A program made the position numbers and the translations under genes. Positions 18,390 through 26,859 of a DNA stretch of 64,000 bases are shown here, piece after piece; position 1 is the first letter of the stretch; the number at the start of each line of letters is the position of its first letter. Under the pieces are notes generated by a model. That model did not search any database. It worked only from the letters and a program-made list of their open reading frames with translations, and was not told the DNA's origin. Source of the DNA: an uncultured Clostridia bacterium (GTDB taxonomy: Bacteria > Bacillota > Clostridia > Christensenellales > Borkfalkiaceae); assembly GCA_944368775.1 (NCBI GenBank), contig CALVXB010000001.1:124001-188000 (forward strand), read 5' to 3'.

Positions 18390-19348
18390 CGCTCACGCTG
18401 CGTGAAATGGCCGAACGGCTGCAACAACTCAAAAGCGCGTCCATTTTCTGCCATATGCGCCCGGACGGAGATACGTTGGGCGCGGCGATGGGGCTGCGCT
18501 GCCTGCTCGAGGGAGCCGGCGTGCGCTGCAACGTCGTCTGCGAGAGCAAGATCCCCGAAAAGTACTTCTTTTTGGAAGGGATGGACAAGATCGCGCGCGT
18601 TCCGGATGCAGGCGTCGAGGCATATATCGCCGTCGATTCGAGCGATACCCACCGCCTCGGCATGCTGTGCGACACCTTTGAACGCGCCAAAAAGGTCAAG
18701 TTCAACATCGATCACCATATCTCGAACACCCGCTACGGCGACTATTGCTTCGTCGAGGATCGCGCGGCGACCTGCGAGATCATGACCGAACTTTCCGAAT
18801 ATTTTGAAGCGCCGCTCACGCCGCTCGCCGCCAACTATTTCATGCTGGGGCTCAGCTCGGACACGGGCAACTTCGCGCACAAAAACGTGACGGAGAGCAC
18901 ATTTTTGGCGGCGGCGAAGCTCGCTTCCTGCGGCGGCGACGTCCATACCGTCCAATACAATATGTTCAAGCGGCAGTCTCCGGCGCGCGCCCTGCTCTTC
19001 GGCAGGACGATGGCGCACATCCGCTACTTTGCGGAGGGGCGCATCGCCGTCATCTCCGTCACCCGCGCCCAGCTGCGCGAGTGCGGCGCGACGTCCGACG
19101 TGACGGAGGGCTTTATCGACTTTCCGCTGTCCGTCGACGGCGTCGAAGTCGCCGTCTGCCTGCTCGAAACGTCGGACGAGCGCTTCAAGGTCTCCCTGCG
19201 CTCCAAGGGCAGGGCAGACGTCAATGCCATCGCCTCCGTCTACGGCGGCGGCGGGCACGTGTTGGCGAGCGGGTGTATGCTCTCGGGCAGCCTCGAGGAG
19301 GTCATCGACCGCCTTTGCTACACCATCCGACAGCATCTCATCGACTGA
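18386..19348 (+). CDS. nrnA: DHH/DHHA1 phosphoesterase, NrnA-like oligoribonuclease/pAp phosphatase
   Basis: NrnA-type enzymes degrade nanoRNAs and hydrolyse 3'-phosphoadenosine 5'-phosphate. The 320-residue protein has the DHH metal motifs HMRPDGDTLGA (about 23-33), VDSSD, NIDHHISN (about 108-115) and SDTGNF, and the DHHA1 motif YGGGGHVLASG near the C-terminus. The TTG start overlaps the rbfA stop (TTGA). Its position in the infB-rbfA-truB string is standard for Firmicutes. Confidence 0.93.
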   Translation: MTLTLREMAERLQQLKSASIFCHMRPDGDTLGAAMGLRCLLEGAGVRCNVVCESKIPEKYFFLEGMDKIARVPDAGVEAYIAVDSSDTHRLGMLCDTFERAKKVKFNIDHHISNTRYGDYCFVEDRAATCEIMTELSEYFEAPLTPLAANYFMLGLSSDTGNFAHKNVTESTFLAAAKLASCGGDVHTVQYNMFKRQSPARALLFGRTMAHIRYFAEGRIAVISVTRAQLRECGATSDVTEGFIDFPLSVDGVEVAVCLLETSDERFKVSLRSKGRADVNAIASVYGGGGHVLASGCMLSGSLEEVIDRLCYTIRQHLID

Positions 19349-19406
19349 GCGACAAGGGCGCGGCTGCGGCAACGCCCTTCTTTCTTTATATATAACGCGG
19401 AGGACT

Positions 19407-20261
19407 ATGCAAACAGTCAGCGGCTTCATCAACATCCATAAACCGACGGGCATCTCGAGCGCGGCGGCGGTCTCCAAAGTCCGCCGCCTCGTCGGCGTGC
19501 CGTGCGGGCACATGGGCACGCTCGATCCGATGGCGAGCGGCGTGCTCCCCGTCGCGCTCGGCAACGCCTCCCGACTGTTCGGCTACCTTTTGGACAAGGA
19601 AAAGGCCTACCGCGCCGTATTCCGCTTCGGCGCGGAGACGGACACCCTCGACGCGACGGGCACCCTCCTGCGCGAGGGGCTGCCCGTTCCTTCGGCAGAG
19701 GAGATCGACGCGGTGCTGCCCCGCTTTTGCGGCGACATCGACCAGCTGCCGCCCGCCTACAGCGCCAAGAGCGTCAACGGCGTGCGCGCCTACCGCCTCG
19801 CGCGGGAGGGGAAGGAAGTTCGCCTGCAGCCCAAGCGGGTACACGTCCGCGCCCTCGAATGCCTCGGCCGCGTCGGAGAGGATTCCTACGAATTTTCTGT
19901 CGTCTGCGGCGGCGGAACGTACATCCGCTCGCTCGCCCGCGACATCGCGGCGGCGTGCGGCACCTGCGCGCTGATGAGCGCCCTCGTGCGCGAGCGCAGC
20001 GGCCCCTTTGCGCTGGAAAGCAGCGTCGCCCCTGCCGACCTCACGCCCGAAAATTGGCGCGATCACCTGCTGCCCCCGCAGGACGCCTTTACGATGCCCG
20101 AGCTTCGCTTCGATGGCGAGGAGGCATGGCGGCTGCGCAACGGGCAGCGCCTGCCCGTTCGGGATGCGGACGGGGAGTATAAACTCTGGATGGACGGCGA
20201 CTTTTACGGCATCGCCCGCGTCGAAGGGGGCGCCGCGCGCGCCAAGGTCAAGCTGGTATGA
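19407..20261 (+). CDS. truB: tRNA pseudouridine(55) synthase
   Basis: TruB makes pseudouridine 55 in the T-loop of tRNAs. The 284-residue protein begins with GFINIHKPTGISSA. It has the catalytic motif GHMGTLDPMASGVLP with the nucleophilic Asp, then LPPAYSAKSVNG and GGGTYIRSLARD. The ATG at 19407 follows GCGGAGG; a longer frame upstream overlaps nrnA and is not family-like. The stop overlaps the ribF ATG (ATGA). Confidence 0.96.
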   Translation: MQTVSGFINIHKPTGISSAAAVSKVRRLVGVPCGHMGTLDPMASGVLPVALGNASRLFGYLLDKEKAYRAVFRFGAETDTLDATGTLLREGLPVPSAEEIDAVLPRFCGDIDQLPPAYSAKSVNGVRAYRLAREGKEVRLQPKRVHVRALECLGRVGEDSYEFSVVCGGGTYIRSLARDIAAACGTCALMSALVRERSGPFALESSVAPADLTPENWRDHLLPPQDAFTMPELRFDGEEAWRLRNGQRLPVRDADGEYKLWMDGDFYGIARVEGGAARAKVKLV

Positions 20262-21142
20262 TGCGCGTCGTCGATTACGGGCGAGACACCTTCCGCGCGC
20301 CCTGCGTGCTGCTGCTCGGCTACTTTGACGGCGTGCACGTCGGGCACCGCCGCCTCATCGCCTGCGCAAAGGAGATCGCGGCGCAGCGCGGCCTCTCCGT
20401 CGGCATCATGACCTTTTACGGCGGCAAAAAGGGCGGGCAGATCTTCGATTTTGACGAGCGCGTGCACATCTTCGAGTCGCTCGGCCTTGACTTCGTGTAT
20501 GCCGCCCGCTTCGACGACGCCTTCCGCGCGACGCCTCCAACCGCCTTTTTGGAGCGCGTCTGTGCCGCGCTGGACGTGCGCGCCTTCGTCTGCGGGGCAG
20601 ATTTCACCTACGGCAGCGGCGCGGCGGGCAATGCGAGCACGCTGCGCGCCTTTGCGTCTGCGCGCGGCATCGATGCGTGCGTCGAACCGCTCGTCGATAT
20701 CGGCGGCGAAAAGGCGGCGGCCTCCCTCGCCAAGCAGTATTTAGACCGCGGCGACATGGTCGCGCTCGCCAAACTTTTGGGCGGGCGGTACTTCATCCGC
20801 GGCACGGTGAGTACGGAGGGGCGGCACGTCGGGCGGCGCATCGGCTTTCCGACGGCGAACATCCACCTCTCTTCCGAAAAGTACCCGCCCGCCGCCGGCG
20901 TCTACGCGGTGACGGCGGAGGTAGAAGGGCAGACCTATCGCGGCATCGCCAACTACGGCGCGCGCCCGACCTTCGGCGACGCGCGCGTCGTGCTCGAAGT
21001 GTACGTCGACGGGTACGGCGGCGACCTGTATGGGAAGCCGCTGACCGTGTACTTCGATCTGCGCATCCGCGACATCAAAAAATTCGACAGCGCCGCGCAG
21101 CTGTCCGCACAATTAGAAAAAGATCTGGAGAGCATACGATGA
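20258..21142 (+). CDS. ribF: Bifunctional riboflavin kinase / FAD synthetase
   Basis: RibF phosphorylates riboflavin to FMN and adenylylates it to FAD. The 294-residue protein has an N-terminal nucleotidyltransferase domain with LGYFDGVHVGHRRLI, followed by a C-terminal flavokinase domain (from about 180) with GRRIGFPTANIHL and GVYAVTAEV. The overlap with truB upstream and with the Nfo-like gene downstream (both ATGA) indicates tight translational coupling. Confidence 0.95.
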   Translation: MMRVVDYGRDTFRAPCVLLLGYFDGVHVGHRRLIACAKEIAAQRGLSVGIMTFYGGKKGGQIFDFDERVHIFESLGLDFVYAARFDDAFRATPPTAFLERVCAALDVRAFVCGADFTYGSGAAGNASTLRAFASARGIDACVEPLVDIGGEKAAASLAKQYLDRGDMVALAKLLGGRYFIRGTVSTEGRHVGRRIGFPTANIHLSSEKYPPAAGVYAVTAEVEGQTYRGIANYGARPTFGDARVVLEVYVDGYGGDLYGKPLTVYFDLRIRDIKKFDSAAQLSAQLEKDLESIR

Positions 21143-21990
21143 TCAAATTCGGCCCGAGCGGCAACAGCGAAAGTTTTTACGCACAGGGGTATTCGCACAC
21201 CGAGCAGTCCGCCAAATTCGTGCGCGACATGGGGCTGGACTGCTTCGAGTACTCCTTTGGCAGGGGGGTGCGCATGAGCGAGGGCAAGGCGATCTCCATC
21301 GGCGAGGCATTCGCCGCGCAGCAGGTGGATATCAGCGTTCACGCGCCCTATTATATCAACTTCGCAAACCCTTCCGAGGAGAGCGCCGCCAAATCGTACA
21401 ACTACGTTCTCGACAGCGCCCGCGCCATGAAGCTGATGGGCGGCAGGCGCGTCGTCTTTCATGCGGCGACGCAGGGCAAGATGGAGCGCGAGGAGGCGGT
21501 GCGCCTGACCGAAGAGCGCCTCAAAGTGCTGCGCGACTATATCTACCTCAACGGCCTGCAAGAGCTGTATTTCTGCCCCGAAACGATGGGCAAGATCGCG
21601 CAGATCGGCACCCTCGAAGAGGTCGTCCGCTTCTGTAAGATCGACCCCGTTTTTCTGCCCGCCGTCGACTTCGGCCACCTCAACGCGCGCGAGCAGGGCA
21701 GCCTGCACACCGTCGAAGATTACCGCTCCCGCCTCGAGTATATGATCGCCGAGCTCGGCTTCGAGCGGGTCAAGCACTTCCACGTCCACTTTTCCAAGAT
21801 CCAATACTCGACTAAGGGAGAGGTGCGCCACCTGACCTTTGCAGACCACACCTACGGCCCCGAATTCGAGCCGCTCGCCGTCGCGCTCAAGCAGCTCAAA
21901 CTCGAGCCGTACATCGTCAGCGAATCGGCGGGCACGCAGGCGGAAGACGCTCTCGCCATGAAGCGCATGTACGAGGCCGCCGAGGTATAA
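21139..21990 (+). CDS. Endonuclease IV-like TIM-barrel protein
   Basis: This 283-residue protein belongs to the AP endonuclease 2/endonuclease IV superfamily. The full set of trinuclear-zinc ligands is visible: H68 (VHAPYY), H108 (VFHAAT), E148 (CPETMGK), D177 and H180 (DFGHLN), H215 (HFHVHFSK), D236 and H237 (ADHTYGPE) and E262 (SESAG). That supports an active DNA-repair endonuclease, although distant Nfo-like sugar enzymes share the fold. It is the last gene of the infB-truB-ribF string, with an ATGA overlap with ribF. Confidence 0.85.
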   Translation: MIKFGPSGNSESFYAQGYSHTEQSAKFVRDMGLDCFEYSFGRGVRMSEGKAISIGEAFAAQQVDISVHAPYYINFANPSEESAAKSYNYVLDSARAMKLMGGRRVVFHAATQGKMEREEAVRLTEERLKVLRDYIYLNGLQELYFCPETMGKIAQIGTLEEVVRFCKIDPVFLPAVDFGHLNAREQGSLHTVEDYRSRLEYMIAELGFERVKHFHVHFSKIQYSTKGEVRHLTFADHTYGPEFEPLAVALKQLKLEPYIVSESAGTQAEDALAMKRMYEAAEV

Positions 21991-22081
21991 AAAGAGGCCG
22001 CCGAGGCGTAAAAAGGGGAGCGAACGGGGCGTTTGCGCCCGCCATTCTGCGCAAATAATGCGAAAAAGCGTACGGGAAAAT

Positions 22082-22110
22082 TTGACTTAAAGCGGAAAAT
22101 TTGATACAAT
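22082..22110 (+). promoter_or_regulatory. Promoter of the M24 peptidase gene; predicts leaderless mRNA
   Basis: TTGACT (22082-22087), a 17 bp spacer and TACAAT (22105-22110). The ATG of the next gene begins seven bases after the -10 box, where transcription itself should start, and no ribosome site is present. Confidence 0.85.
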
Positions 22111-22116
22111 ATTTAT

Positions 22117-23169
22117 ATGGACAATACGAAAAAAGTTTTCCGTGCGATCGACGCGGACGGGATGCTGACAGGCAGCCCCGATCTGCGGGCATATCTGACG
22201 GGCTTTGCAAGTTCTTTCGGGTTTGTCTACACCGACGCGCAGGAGAGCATCTTTTTCACCGACCCCCGCTATGCGGAGGCGGCGAAAAGCGCGCTCAAAA
22301 ATCAATTTATCGCAGTCGAGATCGCAAAGAGCGAAGACGCCGTGCTTGACTATATCCGCAGCAAAAAGGTCCGCCGCCTCGCGGTCCCCTTTTCGCGCGT
22401 CACCCTCCCGCAGGAGGAAAAGCTGCGCAAGCTGCACCTCAAGACGGTCGACAGCGACCCCGCCTTCCGCGCGGCGATGTCCGTCAAGAGTGCGGAAGAG
22501 CTCGCCTGTGTCCGGCGCGCCTCCGAAATTGCCGAGCAGGCTTACGCCTCGCTCCTCGGCGAGTTGAAGGAGGGGATGACCGAAAACGAGGTCGCCGCCC
22601 TTCTCGAATACAAAATGCGCCTTGCGGGCGCGCAGGACCGTTCCTTTGAAACGATCGCCGCCTTCGGGCGCAATTCTTCCGTTCCGCACCACGCGCCCGG
22701 GCAGGACAAGCTGCAGCGCGGCACGCCCGTGCTGCTCGACTTCGGCTGCCGCTTCGGCGGGTACTGCTCGGACATCACGCGCACCTTCCTCTTCGGAAAG
22801 AGCGACGACGCCGACTTTGCCGCCGCGTACGAGGCCGTCTACGACGCGCATCGCGCCGCGGCGGATGCCATCACCTCCGGCATGACGGGGCAGGCGGCGG
22901 ACGCCATCGCGCGCGAAAGCCTCGCATCCCGCGGGCTGGACAAGTTTTTCACCCACTCGCTGGGGCACGGCATCGGCGTCAACATCCACGAAGCGCCCAC
23001 CCTCGGGCCGAACAGCAAGGACGTCTTGCAGGACAACATGGTCTTTTCCATCGAGCCGGGCGTCTATTTCGAGGGCAAGTTCGGCATCCGCATCGAAGAC
23101 AGCGTCACGCTGTCCGGCGGCACGGTCGTAAGTTTCATGCATTCGGATAAAAAGCTGACGGTGCTGTAA
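22117..23169 (+). CDS. M24 family metallopeptidase (Xaa-Pro aminopeptidase-like)
   Basis: The 350-residue protein has a creatinase-like N-terminal domain (IDADGMLTGSPDLRAYLTGF) and a pita-bread M24 catalytic domain. All five metal ligands are recognisable: the Asp pair in LLDFGCRFGG and YCSDITRTF, the His in SLGHGIG, and the Glu pair in SIEPGVYF and RIEDSV. It probably cleaves N-terminal residues before proline in cytosolic peptides. The N-terminus is about ten residues shorter than the usual start, but the family pattern begins right after it, so ATG 22117 is credible. No Shine-Dalgarno sequence precedes it. efp follows, a common neighbour in Firmicutes. Confidence 0.93.
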   Translation: MDNTKKVFRAIDADGMLTGSPDLRAYLTGFASSFGFVYTDAQESIFFTDPRYAEAAKSALKNQFIAVEIAKSEDAVLDYIRSKKVRRLAVPFSRVTLPQEEKLRKLHLKTVDSDPAFRAAMSVKSAEELACVRRASEIAEQAYASLLGELKEGMTENEVAALLEYKMRLAGAQDRSFETIAAFGRNSSVPHHAPGQDKLQRGTPVLLDFGCRFGGYCSDITRTFLFGKSDDADFAAAYEAVYDAHRAAADAITSGMTGQAADAIARESLASRGLDKFFTHSLGHGIGVNIHEAPTLGPNSKDVLQDNMVFSIEPGVYFEGKFGIRIEDSVTLSGGTVVSFMHSDKKLTVL

Positions 23170-23233
23170 GCGCGGTCGGCAAAAATAGCGGCACAGCCGC
23201 ACATCAGAGAGATTTTATTAAGGAGAACTGTTT

Positions 23234-23791
23234 ATGGTTGCAGCAGGAGATGTCAGAAAGGGAGTTACCATCGAGTACAACGGCAACGTCTACGTCGTCG
23301 TCGAGTTCCAGCACGTCAAGCCGGGCAAGGGCGCGGCGTTCGTCCGCACCAAGCTCAAGAACGTCGTCACCGGTGCCGTCCTCGAGCAGACCTTCAACCC
23401 GTCCGAAAAGCTCGAAAACGCGCACATCGAGACCAAGAAGATGACCTATTCGTACAACGACGGCGACCTCTATTACTTCATGGACGACGAGTTCAACCTT
23501 ACCCCGCTCAACCACGAGCAGGTCGAGGACGCCCTCAAGTATATCAAGGAGAACGACCCCGTCACCGTCCGCTTCTACAAGGGGCAGGCCTTCTCCGTCG
23601 AGTGCGAAAACTTCGTCGAGCTCAAGATCGTCGAGGCGGAGCCGGGCGTCAAGGGCAACACCGCAACCAACGCGACCAAGATGGCGACGCTCGAGACGGG
23701 CGCCAAGATCCAGGTGCCGATGTTCGTCAACGAGGGCGAGACCATCCGCGTCGATACCCGTACCGGCGAGTATATGGAGCGCGTCAAGTAA
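23234..23791 (+). CDS. efp: Elongation factor P
   Basis: EF-P relieves ribosome stalling at polyproline stretches. The 185-residue protein has the three beta-barrel domains of the family, with the tip loop [10 protein letters not shown] (Lys32 at the modifiable position) and the C-terminal [13 protein letters not shown] motif. The ATG follows AAGGAG by 8 bp. The upstream gene is an Xaa-Pro peptidase, the usual companion. It is followed by a perfect 11 bp hairpin without a T-tract. Confidence 0.97.
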   Translation: MVAAGDVRKGVTIEYNGNVYVVVEFQHVKPGKGAAFVRTKLKNVVTGAVLEQTFNPSEKLENAHIETKKMTYSYNDGDLYYFMDDEFNLTPLNHEQVEDALKYIKENDPVTVRFYKGQAFSVECENFVELKIVEAEPGVKGNTATNATKMATLETGAKIQVPMFVNEGETIRVDTRTGEYMERVK

Positions 23792-23811
23792 TTTTTGACC
23801 TTGTTTTTTCG

Positions 23812-23837
23812 GAGAGCCGCATTTCGATGCGGCTCTC
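23812..23837 (+). other. Perfect hairpin with TTCG loop between efp and dtd
   Basis: GAGAGCCGCAT (23812-23822), loop TTCG, ATGCGGCTCTC (23827-23837). A T-run lies before the stem and not after it, so it is not a normal terminator in the forward direction. It could protect the efp 3' end or tune dtd expression. Confidence 0.7.
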
Positions 23838-23853
23838 TCTGTTGGAGGGAAGG

Positions 23854-24291
23854 ATGCGCGCAGTCATTCAAAGAGTCAAAAAGACGACGCTCTCCGTCGA
23901 CGGAGAGCGCGTCGCAGCGATCGAGGGCGGCCTCGCCGTCTACCTCGGCGTCGCCCCCGACGACGGGGAAAAGAACGCGCAGGCGATGGCGAAAAAGATC
24001 GCGCAGCTGCGCATCTTCGAGGACGGGCAGGGCAAGATGAACCTCTCCGTCCGCGACGTCGGCGGCGCGGTGCTGCTCATCTCGCAGTTCACCCTGTTCG
24101 GCGACTGCACGCACGGCAACCGCCCCTCCTTTATCGGCGCGGCGCGCCCCGAGCACGCGCAGCCGCTGTACGAGCAAACGGCGGCGCTCTTGCGCGGCCT
24201 CGGCGTGCCCGTGCAGACGGGCGTGTTCGGCGCCGACATGAAGATCGAGCAGTTCAACGACGGCCCGGTCACCATCCTTTACGAATGTTGA
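23854..24291 (+). CDS. dtd: D-aminoacyl-tRNA deacylase
   Basis: DTD removes D-amino acids (and glycine from tRNA-Ala) from mischarged tRNAs. The 145-residue length is exact for the family. Signatures are MRAVIQRVKKTTLSVDG at the start, the SQFTLFGDC substrate motif and the cross-subunit loop containing NDGPVTI (the Gly-cisPro motif). The ATG at 23854 follows GGAGGGAAGG. The longer upstream open frame overlaps efp and is spurious. Confidence 0.96.
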   Translation: MRAVIQRVKKTTLSVDGERVAAIEGGLAVYLGVAPDDGEKNAQAMAKKIAQLRIFEDGQGKMNLSVRDVGGAVLLISQFTLFGDCTHGNRPSFIGAARPEHAQPLYEQTAALLRGLGVPVQTGVFGADMKIEQFNDGPVTILYEC

Positions 24292-24303
24292 ATCAGAAAA
24301 ATT

Positions 24304-25140
24304 ATGGAAATACGCTATCTCGGAACGGCTGCGGCGGAAGGGTTCCCCGCGGCCTTTTGCAACTGTGAATACTGCCGCGCCGCGCGCGCGGATCTCGCGC
24401 GCGAGTGGCGCACCCGCTCGCAGATGCTCGTCGACCGCAAGCTGATGATCGACTTCCCGCCCGACAGCTACGTGCACGCGGCGGGCTTCGGTTTCGACCT
24501 CTCGGCGGTGCGCACGCTGCTCGTCACCCATTCGCACACCGATCACTTCTACGCGCAGGAGTTCGTCAACCGCGGCTATAAGTTTGCAGAAGGGATGTCC
24601 GCGCCCATACTCGACCTCTACGGCAACAGCGAGGTGCTCGCCGTCTATCGGGAGGGGACGCGCCGCGAGATGCGCGAGAGCGTCGCGCAGAACATCCGCC
24701 TGCACGAGCTGCAGCCGTACACCTGCTTTACGGCGGACGGGTACGAAGTCGCCGCGCTGCCCGCGAGCCACACCCCCAAGGAGCAGGCGCTGCTGTACGC
24801 CGTGCGCGGCGACAAGACGCTCTTTTACTTCAACGACACCGGCCTCCCCGACGAGGGCGTGTACCGCTTTTTGGCCGAACGCGGCTTCGTCGCCGACGTC
24901 GTCAGCTTCGACTGCACCTTTGCCGACGCGCCGGGCGAACATTCTGCGCGGCACATGGGATTTGCCGAAAACGAGATCGTGCGCGAAAAAATGGCTCGGT
25001 TTCGCATTATTCGGCAAGATGCGAAGTACTATGTCACACATTTTTCGCACAACAGCGCCCCTCTGCGCGACCGCATCGAGCGCGAGGCGGCGCGTCGCGG
25101 CTTCATCGCCGCCTATGACGGGATGACCTTTACCGTGTAA
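24304..25140 (+). CDS. MBL-fold metallohydrolase, PhnP-like
   Basis: The 278-residue protein is a metallo-beta-lactamase-fold hydrolase. It has a structural Cys cluster near the N-terminus (C19, C21, C24 in FCNCEYC), as in the zinc finger of PhnP, the metal motif THSHTDH (75-81), and the C-terminal THFSHN motif. It probably hydrolyses a phosphodiester or cyclic phosphate; the natural substrate cannot be told. It starts 12 bp after dtd without a clear ribosome site, so coupling is likely. Codons for residues about 232-250 are unusually AT-rich and hold a degenerate copy of the window's recurrent palindromic motif. Confidence 0.85.
   Translation: MEIRYLGTAAAEGFPAAFCNCEYCRAARADLAREWRTRSQMLVDRKLMIDFPPDSYVHAAGFGFDLSAVRTLLVTHSHTDHFYAQEFVNRGYKFAEGMSAPILDLYGNSEVLAVYREGTRREMRESVAQNIRLHELQPYTCFTADGYEVAALPASHTPKEQALLYAVRGDKTLFYFNDTGLPDEGVYRFLAERGFVADVVSFDCTFADAPGEHSARHMGFAENEIVREKMARFRIIRQDAKYYVTHFSHNSAPLRDRIEREAARRGFIAAYDGMTFTV
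25024..25041 (+). repeat. Composite palindromic motif, diverged copy E (inside CDS)
   Basis: AAGTACTATGTCACACAT lies inside the MBL hydrolase gene, encoding KYYVTH. It keeps GTACTATGTC and ends ACAT, and is followed by TTTTTCGC as in the other copies. The codons used (TAT, ACA, CAT, TTT) are rare in this GC-rich window. This is the weakest member of the set. Confidence 0.4.
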
Positions 25141-25205
25141 ATTCGCCCCGCAAGTTGCGCAAAAAAGCCGCGCCGAGGCGCGGGCAAATGTGGAAGAAAA
25201 TTGAT

Positions 25206-25270
25206 TGCCGCGCCCGTTTCGGGCGCGGCATAAAAATTCGGCGGCGGGCCGTTCGGCCCGCCGCCGTTTT
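25206..25270. terminator. Two tandem hairpins between the MBL gene and pyk (convergent)
   Basis: The first stem is TGCCGCGCCCG/CGGGCGCGGCA (25206-25230); the second is CGGCGGCGGGCC/GGCCCGCCGCCG with a GTTC loop (25239-25266) followed by TTTT. The genes converge here, and each strand has a T-rich tail next to one stem, so this serves both directions. Confidence 0.85.
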
Positions 25271-25294
25271 ATCTGTCTTTCAAAAAAACGCGCG

Positions 25295-26701
25295 TCAGAT
25301 CTGCTCGATGTTGATGACGTTCGAGTTGCCCGACTTGCCGTTGGGGTTGCCGCCCGTGATGACGATGCGGTCGCCCTTCTGCACGAGGCCGCTCTCGACG
25401 GCGGCGCGCTTGGCGTGGTAGAAGAGGACGTCCATCGAGGTGAACTCTTCGGACAGCACGGGGATGACGCCCCACGAGAGGGCGAGCTTGCGGTACGACC
25501 GCGGCTCGATGGTCATGCCGATGACGTCGATGGTCGGGCGGAAGCGAGAAACTTTGCGCGCGGTGCCGCCCGAACGGGAGCATACGACGATCGCCTTCGC
25601 GCCGATGTCCTCGGCCAGCACGCACGCGGAGTGCGAGAGGGCGTCGATGGGGCTCTGGATGGTGATGTCCTTGTCGCCGTACTTGTTGGAGAGGTGCTTT
25701 TCCGTCTCGAGGCAGATCTTGGCCATCGCCTCGACCGCCTGCGCGGGATACTTGCCCGCCGCCGTCTCGCCCGAGAGCATGACCGCGCTCGTGCCGTCGT
25801 ACACGGCGTTGGCGACGTCGGAGATCTCCGCACGGGTGGGGCGGGGCTGGTTGATCATCGACTCGAGCATCTCGGTCGCGGTGATGCAGCGCTTGCCCGC
25901 GAGGCGGCACTTGTTGATCAGCATCTTTTGGATCTGCGGCAGCTCTTCATACGGAACTTCCACGCCCAGGTCGCCGCGCGCGACCATGATGCCGTTGGCG
26001 ACTTCGAGGATCTCGTCGATGTTGTTGACGCCGCTCTGGCTCTCGATCTTGGCGATCAGGTCGATGTCCGGGTCGCCGTGCTCTTTGAGCAGGTTGCGGA
26101 TGTCGATGATGTCCTGCGCCTTCGAGGTGAAGGAGCAGGCGATGAAGTCGATGCCGTTTTCGACGCCGAAGATGATGTCGTTGATGTCCTGCTCGCTCAA
26201 ATACTTGAGGCTGAGCGTCTTGTTAGGGAAGAACATGCTCTTCTTGTCGGTCAGGTCGCCGCCGACGACGACCTTGGTCTTTACGTCGCGGTCGGTCACC
26301 TCGGTGACGGTGAACACGAGCAGCCCGTTGTTGAGCAGGATGGTGTCGCCCGGCTGCAGGTCATTGACGATGCCCTTATATGAGACGGAAACGCGGCTCT
26401 GGTCGCCCTCGATCTCGTCGATAGTGAATGTGAACTCGTCGCCTTCGTTCAGCGTGATCTTGTGGTCCTTAAAGCTCTTGATGCGCAGCTCCGGGCCCTT
26501 GGTGTCCAGCATGATGGGCAGGGGAACGCCCAGCTTTTTGCGGAGCTCTTTGAGCATCTGGATATTCTTTTTGTGTTCTTCGTAGCTGCCGTGCGAAAAG
26601 TTGAGGCGCGCCACGTTCATACCCGCGAGGATCATCTTGGAGAGGGTCTCCTCGTTGCGGCAGGCAGGGCCGAGGGTGCATACGATCTTGGTCTTTTTCA
26701 T
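25295..26701 (-). CDS. pyk: Pyruvate kinase
   Basis: Pyruvate kinase makes ATP and pyruvate from phosphoenolpyruvate. The 468-residue protein begins MKKTKIVCTLGPAC. It shows NFSHGS, the LDTKGPELR phosphate/metal motif, the active-site helix segment containing ARGDLGVEVP, and MLESMI followed by a DVANAVYDGTSAVMLSGETAAG-like stretch. It lacks the extra PEP-utiliser domain found at the C-terminus of Bacillus pyruvate kinase. The start at 26701 follows a GGAGG. It is monocistronic, divergent from rnpB. Confidence 0.97.
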   Translation of the reverse strand: MKKTKIVCTLGPACRNEETLSKMILAGMNVARLNFSHGSYEEHKKNIQMLKELRKKLGVPLPIMLDTKGPELRIKSFKDHKITLNEGDEFTFTIDEIEGDQSRVSVSYKGIVNDLQPGDTILLNNGLLVFTVTEVTDRDVKTKVVVGGDLTDKKSMFFPNKTLSLKYLSEQDINDIIFGVENGIDFIACSFTSKAQDIIDIRNLLKEHGDPDIDLIAKIESQSGVNNIDEILEVANGIMVARGDLGVEVPYEELPQIQKMLINKCRLAGKRCITATEMLESMINQPRPTRAEISDVANAVYDGTSAVMLSGETAAGKYPAQAVEAMAKICLETEKHLSNKYGDKDITIQSPIDALSHSACVLAEDIGAKAIVVCSRSGGTARKVSRFRPTIDVIGMTIEPRSYRKLALSWGVIPVLSEEFTSMDVLFYHAKRAAVESGLVQKGDRIVITGGNPNGKSGNSNVINIEQI

Positions 26702-26745
26702 AAGCGAAATAAGCCTCCGTAAAACAAAAAACTTTTTTCAAGTTT

Positions 26746-26774
26746 ATTATATCCGTTTTACGGAAAAAAGACAA
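26746..26774 (-). promoter_or_regulatory. pyk promoter
   Basis: On the minus strand, TTGTCT (26774-26769), a 17 bp spacer and TATAAT (26751-26746). Confidence 0.85.
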
Positions 26775-26818
26775 CTGTTTACCACAAAAAAAGATTTACA
26801 ACAATTATTCCCATTCCG

Positions 26819-26848
26819 TTGACACGCCCGCGCGCGATATAGTATAAT
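26819..26848 (+). promoter_or_regulatory. rnpB promoter
   Basis: TTGACA (26819-26824), an 18 bp spacer and TATAAT (26843-26848), predicting a start near 26855, just before the P1 helix of the RNase P RNA. Confidence 0.88.
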
Positions 26849-26859
26849 GTAAAGTACAA

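Noticed and set aside
25205..26383. Plus-strand frame opposite pyruvate kinase
   Set aside because: Shadow of pyk; it also runs through the convergent terminator hairpins.
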